Assembly: GCA_963798795.1 (NCBI GenBank) | Contig: CAWCUZ010000002.1 | Span: 434,001-498,000, forward strand | Source of the DNA: CAWCUZ01 sp963798795 | GTDB taxonomy: Bacteria; Acidobacteriota; Vicinamibacteria; Vicinamibacterales; SCN-69-37 | DNA length: 64,000 nucleotides | Direction: 5' to 3' | Part shown: positions 47,669 to 57,666 of the stretch, piece after piece | Layout: the number at the start of each line of letters is the position of its first letter | How positions within the stretch are numbered: position 1 is the first letter of the stretch | Made by a program: the position numbers and the translations under genes | The notes under the pieces: generated by a model | The model's input: the letters and a program-made list of their open reading frames with translations, nothing else | The model's database searches: none | Told to the model about the DNA's origin: nothing

Positions 47669-49403
47669 ATGAAACGACCGTTCGGCATCAGCGTCATGAC
47701 GATGAGCCTGGCCCTGGCCGCGCCGGCCCTCGCGCAGGCACCCGCGCAATCGTCGGCCGAGCCCCAGGCGGCCGAAACCCGCCCCGCCGCGACCACCACG
47801 CTCGGCGACACGGGCATCTGGAACGTGCCGATCGGCGAGGTCCTGCCGGCCCGCAAATGGTCCATCAGCTTCTATCGCACCAATCGCGACGACGGACAGG
47901 GCTTTTCGGACATCTCCAACCTTCCCGCTGACGTTCGGCGTCGGTCTTGGCAACCGGGCGGAGGTGTTCGGAAGCTGGTCACTGGTCACCCGAATCGACC
48001 GCGACACGCGCCCGCTCTTCTTCGACACGACCTCGACCAACGGCACCGGCGGCGGCATCCTGCTCGACTACCCGCTCGATCGGAAGCAGTGGATCGGCAA
48101 CCAGCTCGGCGACCTCCGCCTGGGCGCCAAGGTGAACCTCGTCTCCGAGGCAGACCAGCATCCGATGGCCTTCGCGGTTCGCGGCCTGGTCAAGCTGCCG
48201 GTCGGCAACAAGGACGAGGGCGCCTCGAGCGGCAAGGCCGACTTCGAGGTCGACGGCATCGTGTCGAAGTCCACGGCCGCGGTGGAGGTCGCCGGCTACG
48301 GCGGCGTGCTCGTCCGCGGCAACCCGGACGGCTACGATCTGACGAACGGGCTGCGCTGGGGCATCGGCGCGGCGTTTCCGAAGCGGTACAACTTCGGCTT
48401 TTCCGTCTCGGCCGAACTGTTCGGCGAAAGCTACTTCGACAACACGATCACCGCGCCGGCCGATGAGCTGGGTTCCGACGGGTCGCCCGTGCCCGTCACG
48501 ACGACGCTCAAGAGCCCGGTGTACGGGGCGCTCGGCCTGACCTGGCAGGCGCCGAACGGCTTCTTCGTCGGCGGCAGCGCGAGCTGGAATCTGACGATGC
48601 CGGGGCGCGACAAAGCCGCCGCGGCTGTGTGCACGACGTGCGGCTCGGGCCGGAGCTACTTCACCGACAGCAAGCAGTACGAGCTGCGGATCGGGTTCCA
48701 TCCGGGCGCCCGCAAGTATGTGGCGCCCCCGCCGCCGCCCCCGCCACCCCCGCCGCCTCCGCCGCCTCCGGCGGCGAACCGGCCGCCCACGGTGCGCGCG
48801 ATGTGCGACCCGTGCACGGTGGAAGTCGGCAAGACCTCGACCGTGTCGGCCGATGCGCAGGATCCCGACGGCGATCCGCTCACCTACCAGTGGACGGCGC
48901 CCCAGGGCTCGCTGACCAGCCCGACGAATCGCCAGACGCCCTGGACGGCGCCGATGCAGGAGGGCTCCGTGCCGGTGACGGTCGCGGTGAACGACGGCAA
49001 GGGCGGCACGGCGCGGGACACGGTCAACATCCAGGTCGTGCGGCCCGCTCAGAAGACCTACGTCTTCGAGGACGTGCACTTCGACTTCGACCGCTACACG
49101 CTGCGGGCCGACGCGCTGCGGATTCTCGACGAGGCCGTCTCCGCGATGCAGAACGACCCGAACCTCGCGCTGACGATCGAAGGCTACACGTGCAACATCG
49201 GCACGACCGAGTACAACCTGGCGCTGGGCGAGCGGCGCGCCACGGCCGTGCGCGACTACCTGGTGAGCCGCGGCATCGACGCGACCCGGTTGCGCACCGT
49301 CAGCTACGGCGAGGAGCGGCCGAAGTACGACAACGCACGCGAGGAAACGCGGCGGCTCAACCGCCGCGCCGCGCTGGTTGTCCGCCTGGAGCGGATTCAG
49401 TAA
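47669..49403 (+). CDS. outer-membrane protein: beta-domain, PKD/Ig-like and OmpA domain (one frameshift)
   Basis: The intact length is about 577 residues. After a signal peptide (FGISVMTMSLALAAPALAQ) comes a beta-barrel-like region (residues 30-340, aromatic-rich strands). A run of 15 prolines follows (coded around 48726-48770), then an Ig/PKD-like domain (VEVGKTSTVSADAQDPDGDPLTYQWTAP) and a C-terminal OmpA domain. The OmpA domain has VHFDFDRYTLRADALRILDEA, IEGYTCNIGTTEYNLALGERRA and SRGIDATRLRTVSYGEERP, and binds peptidoglycan. One extra C near 47920-47925 shifts the frame; removing it gives ISNFPLTFGVGLGNRAEV. It likely anchors the outer membrane to the wall. The end overlaps the convergent proS by 7 bp. 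Confidence 0.85.
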
Positions 49404-50856
49404 GCCTTCGCGAACCACGCCTTCACGTGGGCGGCGCCGTGGCACTTGATGCAGGCGCCGCTCACGGGAGGCGATCCCAGCGGAATGTTGCGCAGGGTCG
49501 CCTGCGTCTCGGCCTTGATGGACGCTTCGCATGCCGCGCCGCCGCACCACGGCGCGATGACGAAGCCGGGCCGGCCCTCCATGGCCTCGCGGAACTCGTC
49601 CCAGCTCGCCGCGTCGACCGTGTGCGCCTCGCGGAACGCGAGGGCGCGGGCGAGCAGGGCCTGCTGAATCTCCTCGAGCAGCGCGGGCACGCGCGCCGGC
49701 CAGGTCGGCCAACGGGATCGCCGCCTTGGCGCGCGTGTCGCGGCGCGCCGAGAAGACCTGGGCCTTCTCGAGGTCCTTCGGTCCGATCTCCAGCCGCAGC
49801 GGCACGCCGCGCAGTTCCCACTCGGCGTACTTCCAGCCGGGCGAGTACTCTTCGCGCGCATCGAGCATCACGCGGACGCCTTGCGCGGCCAGCTCGTCGC
49901 GAATCGCCTCCGCCTTCGGCAGCACGGTCTGCTTCCAGTTGCCGCGCGGGATCGGCACGATGACGACCTGGTGCGGCGCCACGTGCGGCGGCAGCACCAG
50001 CCCGCTGTCGTCGCCGTGCGTCATGATCAGGCCGCCGATGAGGCGCGTCGACACGCCCCAGGACGTCGTCCAGGCGTGCTGCACGGTCTTGTCGCGCCCC
50101 TGGAACTGGATGTCGAACGCCTTGGCGAAGTTCTGGCCGAGGTTGTGCGACGTGCCCGCCTGCAGCGCGCGGCCGTCGCCCATCAGCGCCTCGATCGAGT
50201 AGGTGCGCGAAGCGCCGGCGAACTTCTCGCTGTCGCTCTTGAGGCCGTCGACGACCGGCATCGCGAGGTCGGATTCGGCGAACGCCTTGTAGAGGCGCCA
50301 GGATCTTCAGCGTCTCCGCTTCAGCCTCGCTCGGCGGTCTCGTGGGCCGTGTGGCCCTCCTGCCACAGGAACTCCGTCGTCCGCAGGAACGGCCGCGTCA
50401 CTTTTTCCCAGCGGACGACGTTCGCCCACTGGTTGATGAGGACGGGCAGATCGCGCCACGACTTGATCCACTTGGCGTACATCGTCCCGACCATGACTTC
50501 CGAGGTGGGACGGACGATGAGCTTCTCCTCGAGCTCTTCGTCGCCGCCGCTGCGTCACCCAGGCGACCTGCGGCGCGAAGCCCTCGACGTGCTCCTTCTC
50601 CTTCATGAGCAGGCTCTCGGGAATGAAGAGCGGGAAGTAGGCGTTCACGTGCCCGGTGGCCTTGAAGCGCCGGTCGAGCGACTGCTGAATCAGTTCCCAG
50701 ATGGCGTAGCCGTACGGCCGGATGACCATGCAGCCCTTGACCGGCGAGTAGTCGGCGAGCTCGGCGCGGCGGACGACGTCCAGATACCAGCGCGAGAAAT
50801 CCTCGGAACGCGGCGTGATCTCGGTGACGAACGTTCCTTCTTCTGTCGTCGGCCAA
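49397..50856 (-). CDS. proS: prolyl-tRNA synthetase, eukaryote/archaea-like type (several frameshifts)
   Basis: The intact length is about 485 residues. Class II core segments are all present in different frames: VTEITPRSEDFSRWYLD, CMVIRPYGYAIWELIQ, NAYFPLFIPESLLMKEKEHVEGF, VRPTSEVMVGTMYAKWIKSW and FLRTTEFLWQEGHTAH. SHNLGQNFAKAF is in the core, and a C-terminal zinc-like domain ends in CGGAACEASIKAE and CIKCHGAAHVKAWFAKAY. The short form without an editing insert and with a C-terminal cysteine domain is the eukaryotic/archaeal class. At least five extra single bases (near 50845, 50555, 50325, 50300 and 49700) break the frame. The likely start is TTG at 50856, 23 bp after the nadB stop, so nadB-proS form a unit. 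Confidence 0.85.
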
Positions 50857-50879
50857 CGGCAGCCTCGCAGTGCGGCCGG

Positions 50880-52496
50880 TCAGGAGCGCGGGACGTCCTC
50901 CGGGTCCTCGTCTGCGCCGCGCTCGTCGGTCCGCTGGCGCTTCCAGTGTAGATCGTCCCGCTCCGGAAAGTCGGTCCGCGCAGTGCGCGCCGCGGCTCTC
51001 CTCGCGGCGAAGGGCCGCGCGCACGATCAGCCGCGCCGACGGTCGTAAGGAACACCAGCCTCCAGCGCTCCGCGTCGAGCGCCCCGCCGCCCGCGGCAGC
51101 GCGCGCCGCAGTTCCAGGCCGGCTCCAGCACGAGTGCGGGCGCACGCGGAGTCGCCGCTCGATCGCGGAAGATGCCGCCGTGACTGCCACATGAGGCGCG
51201 CAACTCGGGCTCGGTCAGCCGGCGGCGGTCCCGCGGTCGCCGGCGCGGCCGATGGTCGGGAAGGACCGCGTCGCATCCTCGCGCCAGCTCACGCCGGTCC
51301 AGCCAGCCATGGCGCGCCCGGCGCGCGCGCCGAACACCAGGCCCTCGAGCAGCGAATTGCTGGCGAGCCGGTTGGCGCCGTGGACGCCGGTGCAGGCCGC
51401 CTCGCCGGCGGCAAACAGGCCGCGGCAGCGACGTCCGGCCGTCGAGGTCGGTCTGCGACGCCGCCCATCAGGTAGTGCGCGGCCGGGCCGACCGGCAGCC
51501 GATCGGTCGCCAGGTCGAGCCCGGCGCGCCGCGCAGAGCTCGCGCGACGAGCGGAAACTGCGGTCCGCACGCGTGCGGCCGGCAGGTGCGCCAGCGACAG
51601 GTAGACCGGGGCGCCCGTCCGCTCCGACTCGCGGACGATTGCGCGCGCGACGCGGTCGCGCGTGGCCAGGTCGCCTGCCGGCTCGTAGCGCGACATGAAC
51701 GGTTCGCCGTCGACGTTGACGAGCCGCGCGCCCTCGCCGCGCAGCGCCTCCGACAGCAGGTAGCGCGGCTGGCCCGGCACGCTCAGCGCCGTCGGATGAA
51801 ACTGGACGAACTCGAGATCCGCCACGCGGGCGCCCGCCAGATAGCGCCAGTGCGATGCCGTCGCCGGTGGCGACGGGCGGATTGGTGGTCTCGCGGAAGA
51901 CCTGGCCGGCGCCGCCCGTGGCGATCAGCGTCGCACGGGCGCGGACCTCGCTCAGGCCGGCCATCGACGTCAAGGCATCGCACGCCGCGCAACGCTGCCG
52001 TCCTCGAGCACCAGCCTGCACGCCGACGGCGTGGTCGACGACCGCGACGGCGTCGCGGCGCCGCTCGACTGCGGCCGCCAGCACGCGCGCGATCTCGCGG
52101 CCGGTCGCATCGCTGCGCGTGCAGCACACGGCGCACCGAATGCGCGCCCTCGCAGGCGAGGGCGAGGGTGCCGGCGGCATCGCGGTCGAAGGCGGCGCCC
52201 CAGTCGATGAGTTCCTCCACGTCGCGCGGCCCCTCGGTCGACGAGGACGCGCACCGCCGTCCGGATTCGCACAGGCCGTCGCCGGCGGCCAGGGTGTCGC
52301 CGGCATGACGGGCCGGCGAGTCGTCCGGGCCGACGGCCGCGGCGATGCCGCCCTGCGCGAAGCCGGTGCTGCCCGGCGCCCGGATCGGACTTGGTGAGGA
52401 CGACACGCGGCCGTGCGCCGCGAGCTCAATCGCGGCGCGCAGACCCGCGATGCCGCTGCCGATGATGAGGTAGTCGGCCGAGACGCGCGCCGTCAC
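50880..52496 (-). CDS. nadB: L-aspartate oxidase (many frameshifts)
   Basis: The span fits about 538 residues, the full length for NadB. The FAD-binding start DYLIIGSGIAGLRAAIELAAHG is followed by STGFAQGGIAAAVGPDDSP, with DLEFVQFHPTALSV, LLSEALRGEGARLVN and YLSLAHLP in other frames. After them come GVHGANRLASNSLLEGLVFGARA, ARLMWQS and LIVRAALRREESRGAH. The end FPERDDLHWKRQRTDE...DVPRS stops at 50880. The enzyme oxidises L-aspartate to iminoaspartate for NAD synthesis. Frame changes occur roughly every 100-150 bp; I read them as sequence errors because every family block is present in order. The GTG at 52496 is divergent from aroB, 31 bp apart. Confidence 0.85.
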
Positions 52497-52527
52497 GATG
52501 CCCTGCTATGCTACATCGAACCTTCAC

Positions 52528-53611
52528 GTGGACCCGATTCGCATCGACGTGCGGCAGCGAATGCGGCCGCTATCCCGTGCTGATCGGCAGCCGGCCTGAT
52601 CGGGCGCCTCGGCGAACTGCTCCGCGCACACGGTCTCGAGGCCGCGTCGGTCGTGGTGACCTGCCCGCCGGTGTGGCACAAGCAGCGCCGGCACTCGGCT
52701 GGATCGGGCGGCCGGTCGCCCCGTGGTGCTGGCCGACGGCGAACGGGCGAAGACGCTCCATCCGTCGCGCGGATCTACACGACCCTGATCGAGCGCCGCA
52801 TCGATCGGCAGGGCGTGGTGATTGCCGTCGGCGGCGGCGTCGTCGGCGACGTCGCCGGGTTTGCCGCCGCCACCTACCTGCGCGGCATGCGGCTCGTCCA
52901 GGTGCCGACCACCCTGCTCGCCCAGGTGGACAGCGCGATCGGCGGCAAGGTCGGCGTGAACCTGCCCGCCGGCAAGAACCTCGTCGGCGCCTTTCACGCG
53001 CCGGCGCTCGTGGTCAGCGATCCGTCGGTTCTTCGGACGCTGCCGCGGCGCGAGCTGCGGTCGGGCCTCTACGAGGTCATCAAGTACGGCGTGATTGCGT
53101 CACCGGACCTGCTCGCCAGCCTGGAGTCCGATCTCGACAGACTGGTGGGGCTCGACGCGGCCGTGCTTGGTGACACCGTGGCCGAGTGCTCCGCATCAAG
53201 GCCCGGGTGGTCGAAGCGGACGAGCGCGAGGCCGGGCCGCGTCGCGTGCTGAACTTCGGCCACACGATCGGCCACGCCCTCGAAGGACTCACCCGCTACC
53301 GCCGATTCCGGCACGGCGAGGCGGTCGCGCACGGCATGCTGGCGGCCGCCTGGCTCTCACGCGAGCGCGGTCTGCTGCCACGCGAGGACGACGCGCGGAT
53401 TCAGCAGCTGATCGGCCGGCTCGGACCGCTTCCGCCGGTCCGCGACCTGAGCGCCCGTCAGGCGCTCACGCTCGTGATGCGCGACAAGAAGGTTGCGGCC
53501 GGGCGCCTGCACGTCGTGCTGTGCCGGGGCATCGGCGCAACGATGATGGCGGGAGACCTGACGCCGCGAGAGCTGACGGCCGCCCTGCGGCACATCGGAC
53601 TGCGAGCCTGA
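52528..53611 (+). CDS. aroB: 3-dehydroquinate synthase (several frameshifts)
   Basis: The intact length is about 360 residues. Landmarks in order: YPVLIGSGLIGRLGELLRAHG, VVIAVGGGVVGDVAGFAAATYLRG (NAD binding), PTTLLAQVDSAIGGKVGVNL and LRSGLYEVIKYG (zinc ligand Glu). After these come LNFGHTIGHALE and FRHGEAVAHGM (zinc ligand His residues), then RDKKVAAGRLHVVLCRGIG. It is the second enzyme of the shikimate pathway, turning DAHP into 3-dehydroquinate. Frame breaks lie near 52553, 52593, 52690-52770 and 53190. The GTG at 52528 is proposed; a TATGCT box lies 15 nt upstream. The gene is divergent from nadB. Confidence 0.88.
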
Positions 53612-53656
53612 GCTGGCGGCGGCTCGCCGCGGGCGCGCAGCTGGTCGACGCCCGGT

Positions 53657-54283
53657 TCAGCGAATCCAGCCCGGCGGCACGCCCTTGCGGCGCGCTTCGT
53701 CCTGCAGGTCCTGAATCGCTTTCTGATCGGCCGCGACCTGTTTGGTGAGGCGGTCGAGCTCCGCCGTCGCGCGCTGCCGCTGGTCGTCGATGCTCGCGCG
53801 CTGCGCCGGGTCGTCTCGATTGACGAAGTCGGTGTTGAGCGCGTTGATCCGGCTCTGCAGGGCGTCGAGCAGCACTTGATCCTGCTCGAGCGTCTGGCGC
53901 ATTGCCGTCATGCGGTCACGCCAGAACTTCTCCCCCTCCGCGCCAGCGGCGGCATCCGGCTTGGCCGCGACAGCAGCCGATCCGTTCGTGCCGGCCGCGC
54001 CATTCGCGGGCGCCGAACCATTCGTACCGTTCGCACCGTTCGCGCCGGCCGGAGGAACCTCGTCCTCGTCATCGCTGGCATCCGGCGGCACGGAGGTGGC
54101 CGGAGGCGGAGACGCCACCACCGGGTCCGCGTACGGCAGATTCTGGTTCGTCAGGGAAATCGTGGCGGGCCCGACCAGCAGCCGCCGCAGCGACTCCCGG
54201 CGCGCGGCGCCAGCCAGGTCGGTTGGCGGCATCGCCAGCCAGATGAGCATCATCGTCACGACCGCAGGGGCTTGCCACAGCAT
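53657..54283 (-). CDS. secreted coiled-coil protein at the end of the pilus operon, function unknown
   Basis: This is a protein of about 208 residues. An N-terminal hydrophobic segment (LWQAPAVVTMMLIWLAM) is followed by a Pro- and Ala/Asn/Gly-rich low-complexity stretch (GANGANGTNGSAPANGAAG). A C-terminal coiled coil (WRDRMTAMRQTLEQDQVLLDAL ... AELDRLTKQVAADQKAIQDLQDEARRKGVPPGWI) ends the chain. The start overlaps the pilX stop, so it is translated as part of the pilus operon. It is exported or membrane-anchored. A pilus-related role is inferred from position only. The Asn-Gly repeats could come from slippage. Confidence 0.7.
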   Translation of the reverse strand: MLWQAPAVVTMMLIWLAMPPTDLAGAARRESLRRLLVGPATISLTNQNLPYADPVVASPPPATSVPPDASDDEDEVPPAGANGANGTNGSAPANGAAGTNGSAAVAAKPDAAAGAEGEKFWRDRMTAMRQTLEQDQVLLDALQSRINALNTDFVNRDDPAQRASIDDQRQRATAELDRLTKQVAADQKAIQDLQDEARRKGVPPGWIR

Positions 54284-55062
54284 CACTGACTCTCCCGCCA
54301 GGACAAGACCATCAGAGTGGTCAGTCCTCTTTCAGAACTGAAAGCGGGCCTGCCGGCTCGACAGCCGTCGCAGTCCGGAAGGCGCGCCTGCACCGGCCCT
54401 GAAGGCGCCTCGACCGCCCACACGGGGTGCAGGCCACCCTGGGAAGTAGCAGGATTCGTGCCTGACCACAGCGCCGCGGGGCGCGCCACGACACTGTCGA
54501 TGGCCCGGCGAGGTCCGAACGGGGCGTACCCCTCCGCGTGGAGCCGCAGGACCCCGTTGGCGTCGCGCAGCGGCTGGCCGTCGGCGTCCGAATCGTCGTC
54601 GGCGACCCACACCACCAGGTACGGCGAGACTGAACCGGCGGGGGCCGGCTCGACAGCGGAAAGCGGCCCCCAGAGCCACGCCCGCCACACTGGCCGGCTG
54701 GCACCCGGCGGCGACTCCGCGTCGGACTGGGCCTGCAGGTCGTGCGTGCGCCGATCGAGATCGAACCGGGCGCCCGACGGCAGGATCGGCAGGGCCACGC
54801 TGCTGGTCAAGGACGAGCGCGCCACGCCACTGAGCGCGTCGCTCCAGTCAGCCACCGAGGCGAGCTCCTGGAACGCGAGTTCCAGGCCGGCGTCGGCCGC
54901 ATAGAAGGTCTCCACGCCGGACCGGAAGTTGCCGGCCAGCCGTCCTTCGAGGTTGCCGGAAACGACCAGACCCGCGCCAAGACCGAGCAGGAGCATGATG
55001 CAGACGAGCGCGAGCACGAGCGCGGCGCCGGAATCGTTGCGAAGGTGTGACCCCATCCGCAT
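54283..55062 (-). CDS. PilX-like minor pilus assembly protein
   Basis: This is a protein of about 259 residues. A short cytoplasmic start (MRMGSHLRNDSGAALVLALVC) leads into one long membrane helix (LVLALVCIMLLLGLGAGLVV). The periplasmic region that follows begins FYAADAGLELAFQELA, the YAAEAGxE motif of PilX/PilX-N type proteins, which lack a GF[ST]xxE prepilin cleavage site. PilX primes pilus assembly with PilV and PilW. The ATG at 55062 shares its A with the stop of pilW (TGATG). The frame is intact; the rest of the chain is poorly conserved. Confidence 0.78.
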   Translation of the reverse strand: MRMGSHLRNDSGAALVLALVCIMLLLGLGAGLVVSGNLEGRLAGNFRSGVETFYAADAGLELAFQELASVADWSDALSGVARSSLTSSVALPILPSGARFDLDRRTHDLQAQSDAESPPGASRPVWRAWLWGPLSAVEPAPAGSVSPYLVVWVADDDSDADGQPLRDANGVLRLHAEGYAPFGPRRAIDSVVARPAALWSGTNPATSQGGLHPVWAVEAPSGPVQARLPDCDGCRAGRPAFSSERGLTTLMVLSWRESQ

Positions 55063-56150
55063 CACCTCGCCAGGTTCAGGTTGCGCGGCGCGACCGCCGC
55101 GGTGAGCTCGAAATCGGGAAGGTACCGGCGGGAACTCGTGCTCGTGCCGGGCGAGGCGAACATCGACCCGCGCGCGCGATAGGCATCGGGGGTGGCCTGG
55201 ATGCGCAGGCGAATCCGCACCTTTCGAATGCGGAGCAGATCCGCGTCGAATCGGCCTTCGCCCGAGCCGCACCACGGCCCATCCGTGAACAGGTCCAGGG
55301 GCAGCCGCGCGAGCGAGCCGCCGTCCGGCGTGAGAAAGGCAAGCGGGCGCGCCGCGCCCGAGACGTCATAGAGGCAGTTCTCGTAGCCGGGCGGGGGCCT
55401 GGGCGAGGGCGGCGGACCGGGATCGCCGAAGTACTCCACCGCGAGACCGACGACGTTGTCGACGACCGGCGAGTCGGAGACGGCGCCGTCGTATCTCCTC
55501 AGCTGCCGCGCGGCGGCATCCAGGTAGTACGTGCGCATGACGACCTCGGCCGCGACGCTGCCGGCCGGAAACGACGGCGTGAAGCCGGCGCCGCGGAGCT
55601 GCAGCACGGCCGTGTCGGCCGAGGTGGCCGTCACCGAGTACAGGCCGACGTCGCCGAGCGTGTTGAACAGCGCCAGCGCCATGCCGTCCTCGAATCCGCA
55701 GGGAGGCCGACCTGGCGGACAGTTCGGGAGCTCCTGAAGGTGCAGTTCCGTGCCGTCCGACGGCAGCGGTTCCGAAGCAATCGTCTGCGACCGGGTGCCG
55801 GGAACGTAGATGAGGGTCACGGTGTCGACGCGCGCCGTGTCGGCCGGATCGGCGTTCCGAAGACCGATGCGTCGCGGCACGATCGGCGGAAAGTACCGCA
55901 CGAGCGGGCCTGCCAGAGGTCCCTCGTCCACTCCGGCCCCTGCGGCGTTCAGGTCACGCACGAGCGCCTCGATGCCGGCGCGCGCGCGCTGCTGCATGTC
56001 CATCGCCTCGGGGTTGGCGAGGGCCGACGCCTCCGCGGACAGCACGAGACCGAGCGCCGCGCCGCCCAGCACGAGGGCGAGGCCGACGGCCACCAGCAGC
56101 TCGACCAGCGAAAAGCCCCACTGGGCGCCGCCACGAGCGAGTTCACGCAT
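55062..56150 (-). CDS. PilW-like minor pseudopilin
   Basis: This is a protein of 362 residues. The type IV prepilin leader ends with the cleavage and methylation site WGFSLVELLVAVGLALVLGG, with cleavage after G12 and the conserved Glu5 of the mature protein. The long periplasmic part has Cys pairs (NCPPGRPPC) and ends RRYLPDFELTAAVAPRNLNL. This size and layout fit PilW, a minor pilin of the tip complex. Start 1 bp after the pilV stop; its own stop overlaps pilX. The frame is intact. Confidence 0.82.
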   Translation of the reverse strand: MRELARGGAQWGFSLVELLVAVGLALVLGGAALGLVLSAEASALANPEAMDMQQRARAGIEALVRDLNAAGAGVDEGPLAGPLVRYFPPIVPRRIGLRNADPADTARVDTVTLIYVPGTRSQTIASEPLPSDGTELHLQELPNCPPGRPPCGFEDGMALALFNTLGDVGLYSVTATSADTAVLQLRGAGFTPSFPAGSVAAEVVMRTYYLDAAARQLRRYDGAVSDSPVVDNVVGLAVEYFGDPGPPPSPRPPPGYENCLYDVSGAARPLAFLTPDGGSLARLPLDLFTDGPWCGSGEGRFDADLLRIRKVRIRLRIQATPDAYRARGSMFASPGTSTSSRRYLPDFELTAAVAPRNLNLAR

Positions 56151-56151
56151 G

Positions 56152-56718
56152 TCATTCCGCCTTTCGTGTCAGCAGCGTCGACAGGTACGCCGCATCCCGG
56201 CGAGCGGCGCTGCCCAACGCCCCGACCAGGACCTCGAGACACAGCGTGTCCGTCAATCCGGTGACTGGCGTAATCCGCCATCTCCGAACGAAGCTGGCGC
56301 CCGCCGAACGGGACGGATCGGAGCCCACCCACCGGCCGGAGGCATCGAGGAAATCGACGAACCCCGGCACGTCGAGGTCGAGCGAGTCGGCCGGCGAAGG
56401 CCGCAGTCCGGTCCCCGCGCTTGCCGCAGGATCGCGGCTGAGGTCCGTGGTGGTGTCCTCGACGGCGTCGGTCCAGGTGAGCGCACGCAGGTCTTCGAGA
56501 CGAGCCGCCGCAAGAGCGGTCGCGGAGGTTTGCGCGCGCGCGGCACGGCCGCCACGCGCGGTGGTCGCCACGAGACCCGCAAGCGCGACGAGGGCACCCG
56601 CCGTGAGGGCCGTGGCGATGAGCACTTCGATCAGGGTGAAGCCGTCGGACGCGGCCGGGCCGAGACGAGGTGCGGCGTCCGGGTCGTGTGCACGTCCGCC
56701 AGTCGAGTGGGAGCGCAT
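56152..56718 (-). CDS. PilV-like minor prepilin
   Basis: This is a protein of 188 residues. A leader of about 25 residues ends at SDGFTLIEVLIATALTAGAL, the prepilin peptidase site with Glu5. The mature part is short and ends TRKAE. Compared with PilA it lacks the usual C-terminal disulfide loop, fitting a minor pilin of the PilV/GspI kind. It is the first of three minor-pilin genes and lies 176 bp after the prepilin peptidase stop. The long leader is unusual. The frame is intact. Confidence 0.8.
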   Translation of the reverse strand: MRSHSTGGRAHDPDAAPRLGPAASDGFTLIEVLIATALTAGALVALAGLVATTARGGRAARAQTSATALAAARLEDLRALTWTDAVEDTTTDLSRDPAASAGTGLRPSPADSLDLDVPGFVDFLDASGRWVGSDPSRSAGASFVRRWRITPVTGLTDTLCLEVLVGALGSAARRDAAYLSTLLTRKAE

Positions 56719-56894
56719 CGGCGGCGATCAGTGCAACCGGCGATCCAGCGGGAGATCGGCCGTTTTCGTCGAGAAGTGGAAGAGCCGTCGCAGGATCCGC
56801 GTACCGCACGACGCCGAGGGCATGGCAGCCGCTGCGTACCGCATGCGCCGGGGGCGGGGTGCGTGAGTTCGGATCGCGCCGGAAGTCCGACCGC
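56719..56894 (-). other. spacer between pilD and pilV
   Basis: No supported gene. Reading frames on the minus strand lack pilin-like motifs. It could hold an internal promoter for the minor-pilin genes; no clear box was found. Confidence 0.4.
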
Positions 56895-57666
56895 TCAGCG
56901 GAACAGGTCCAGGTACCAGGCAAGGAGCGGCGTGCCCACGAGCGACGCCATGTAGGCGGCCGCTGCGAGAAACGTGCCGAACGGCAAACGCATCTGGAGC
57001 GAGCGCCCGCGGCGCGCCGCCAGCGCGATGCCGAGCGCGGCGCCTGTGATGCTGGACAGGAACAGCACGACCCACACCTGCTGCCAGCCGAGAAACGCCC
57101 CGATCATCGCCAGCATCTTGACGTCGCCCAGTCCCATGGCGTCGACACCGGTTGCGCGGCGCCAGATCCATCGAATCAGGAGCAGTACCAGCGCGCCCAA
57201 TCCAGCGCCGATCACGCTGGAGACGAACCCCGGCGGCACCCAGATGCTGGCCAGCAGGCCGACGGCCAGGCCCGGGAGGGTCAGGACGTTCGGCAGCCGC
57301 TGCGTTTCCAGATCGGTGCCGAAGAGCGCCACGAGGAGCGCCGTGAACACGATGCGCGTCCAGAGCAGCGACGGGTCGTGGCCGAAGACGAGTCCCTGCG
57401 TCACGAACGCGCCGGCCGTGACCAGCTCGACGAGCGGATAGCGCACGCTGATCGCCTGCCCGCACGTGCGGCATCGTCCGCCGAGGACGACATAGCTCAC
57501 CACCGGGATGTTGTCGTACCAGCGGATCGGCGTTTTGCACGATGGACAGTGCGACGGCGGCGACACGATCGAGCTCGCCCGCCGGCAGCCGCGAGATGCA
57601 GACGTTCAGGAAGCTCCCGACCATCAGGCCGAATACGCCGAGCAGGGCGACGAGCGGCGGCGTCAC
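56895..57666 (-). CDS. pilD: type IV prepilin peptidase (one frameshift)
   Basis: The intact length is about 256 residues. The membrane start PLVALLGVFGLMVGSFLNVCISRLP is followed by the zinc-like double CxxC (HCPSCKTPIRWYDNIPVVSYVVLGGRCRTCG). Several helices follow, with the aspartyl protease sites GTDLETQRLPN and GLGDVKMLAMIGAFLGW. PilD removes the prepilin leader and N-methylates the new end. One extra C near 57570 (GAGCTCG for GAGTCG) breaks the frame. The GTG at 57666 overlaps the stop of the upstream TPR gene (GTGA). Confidence 0.9.

Noticed and set aside
56719..56894. A GspH-like pilin gene between pilD and pilV
   Set aside because: No prepilin leader or cleavage motif on the minus strand in any frame.
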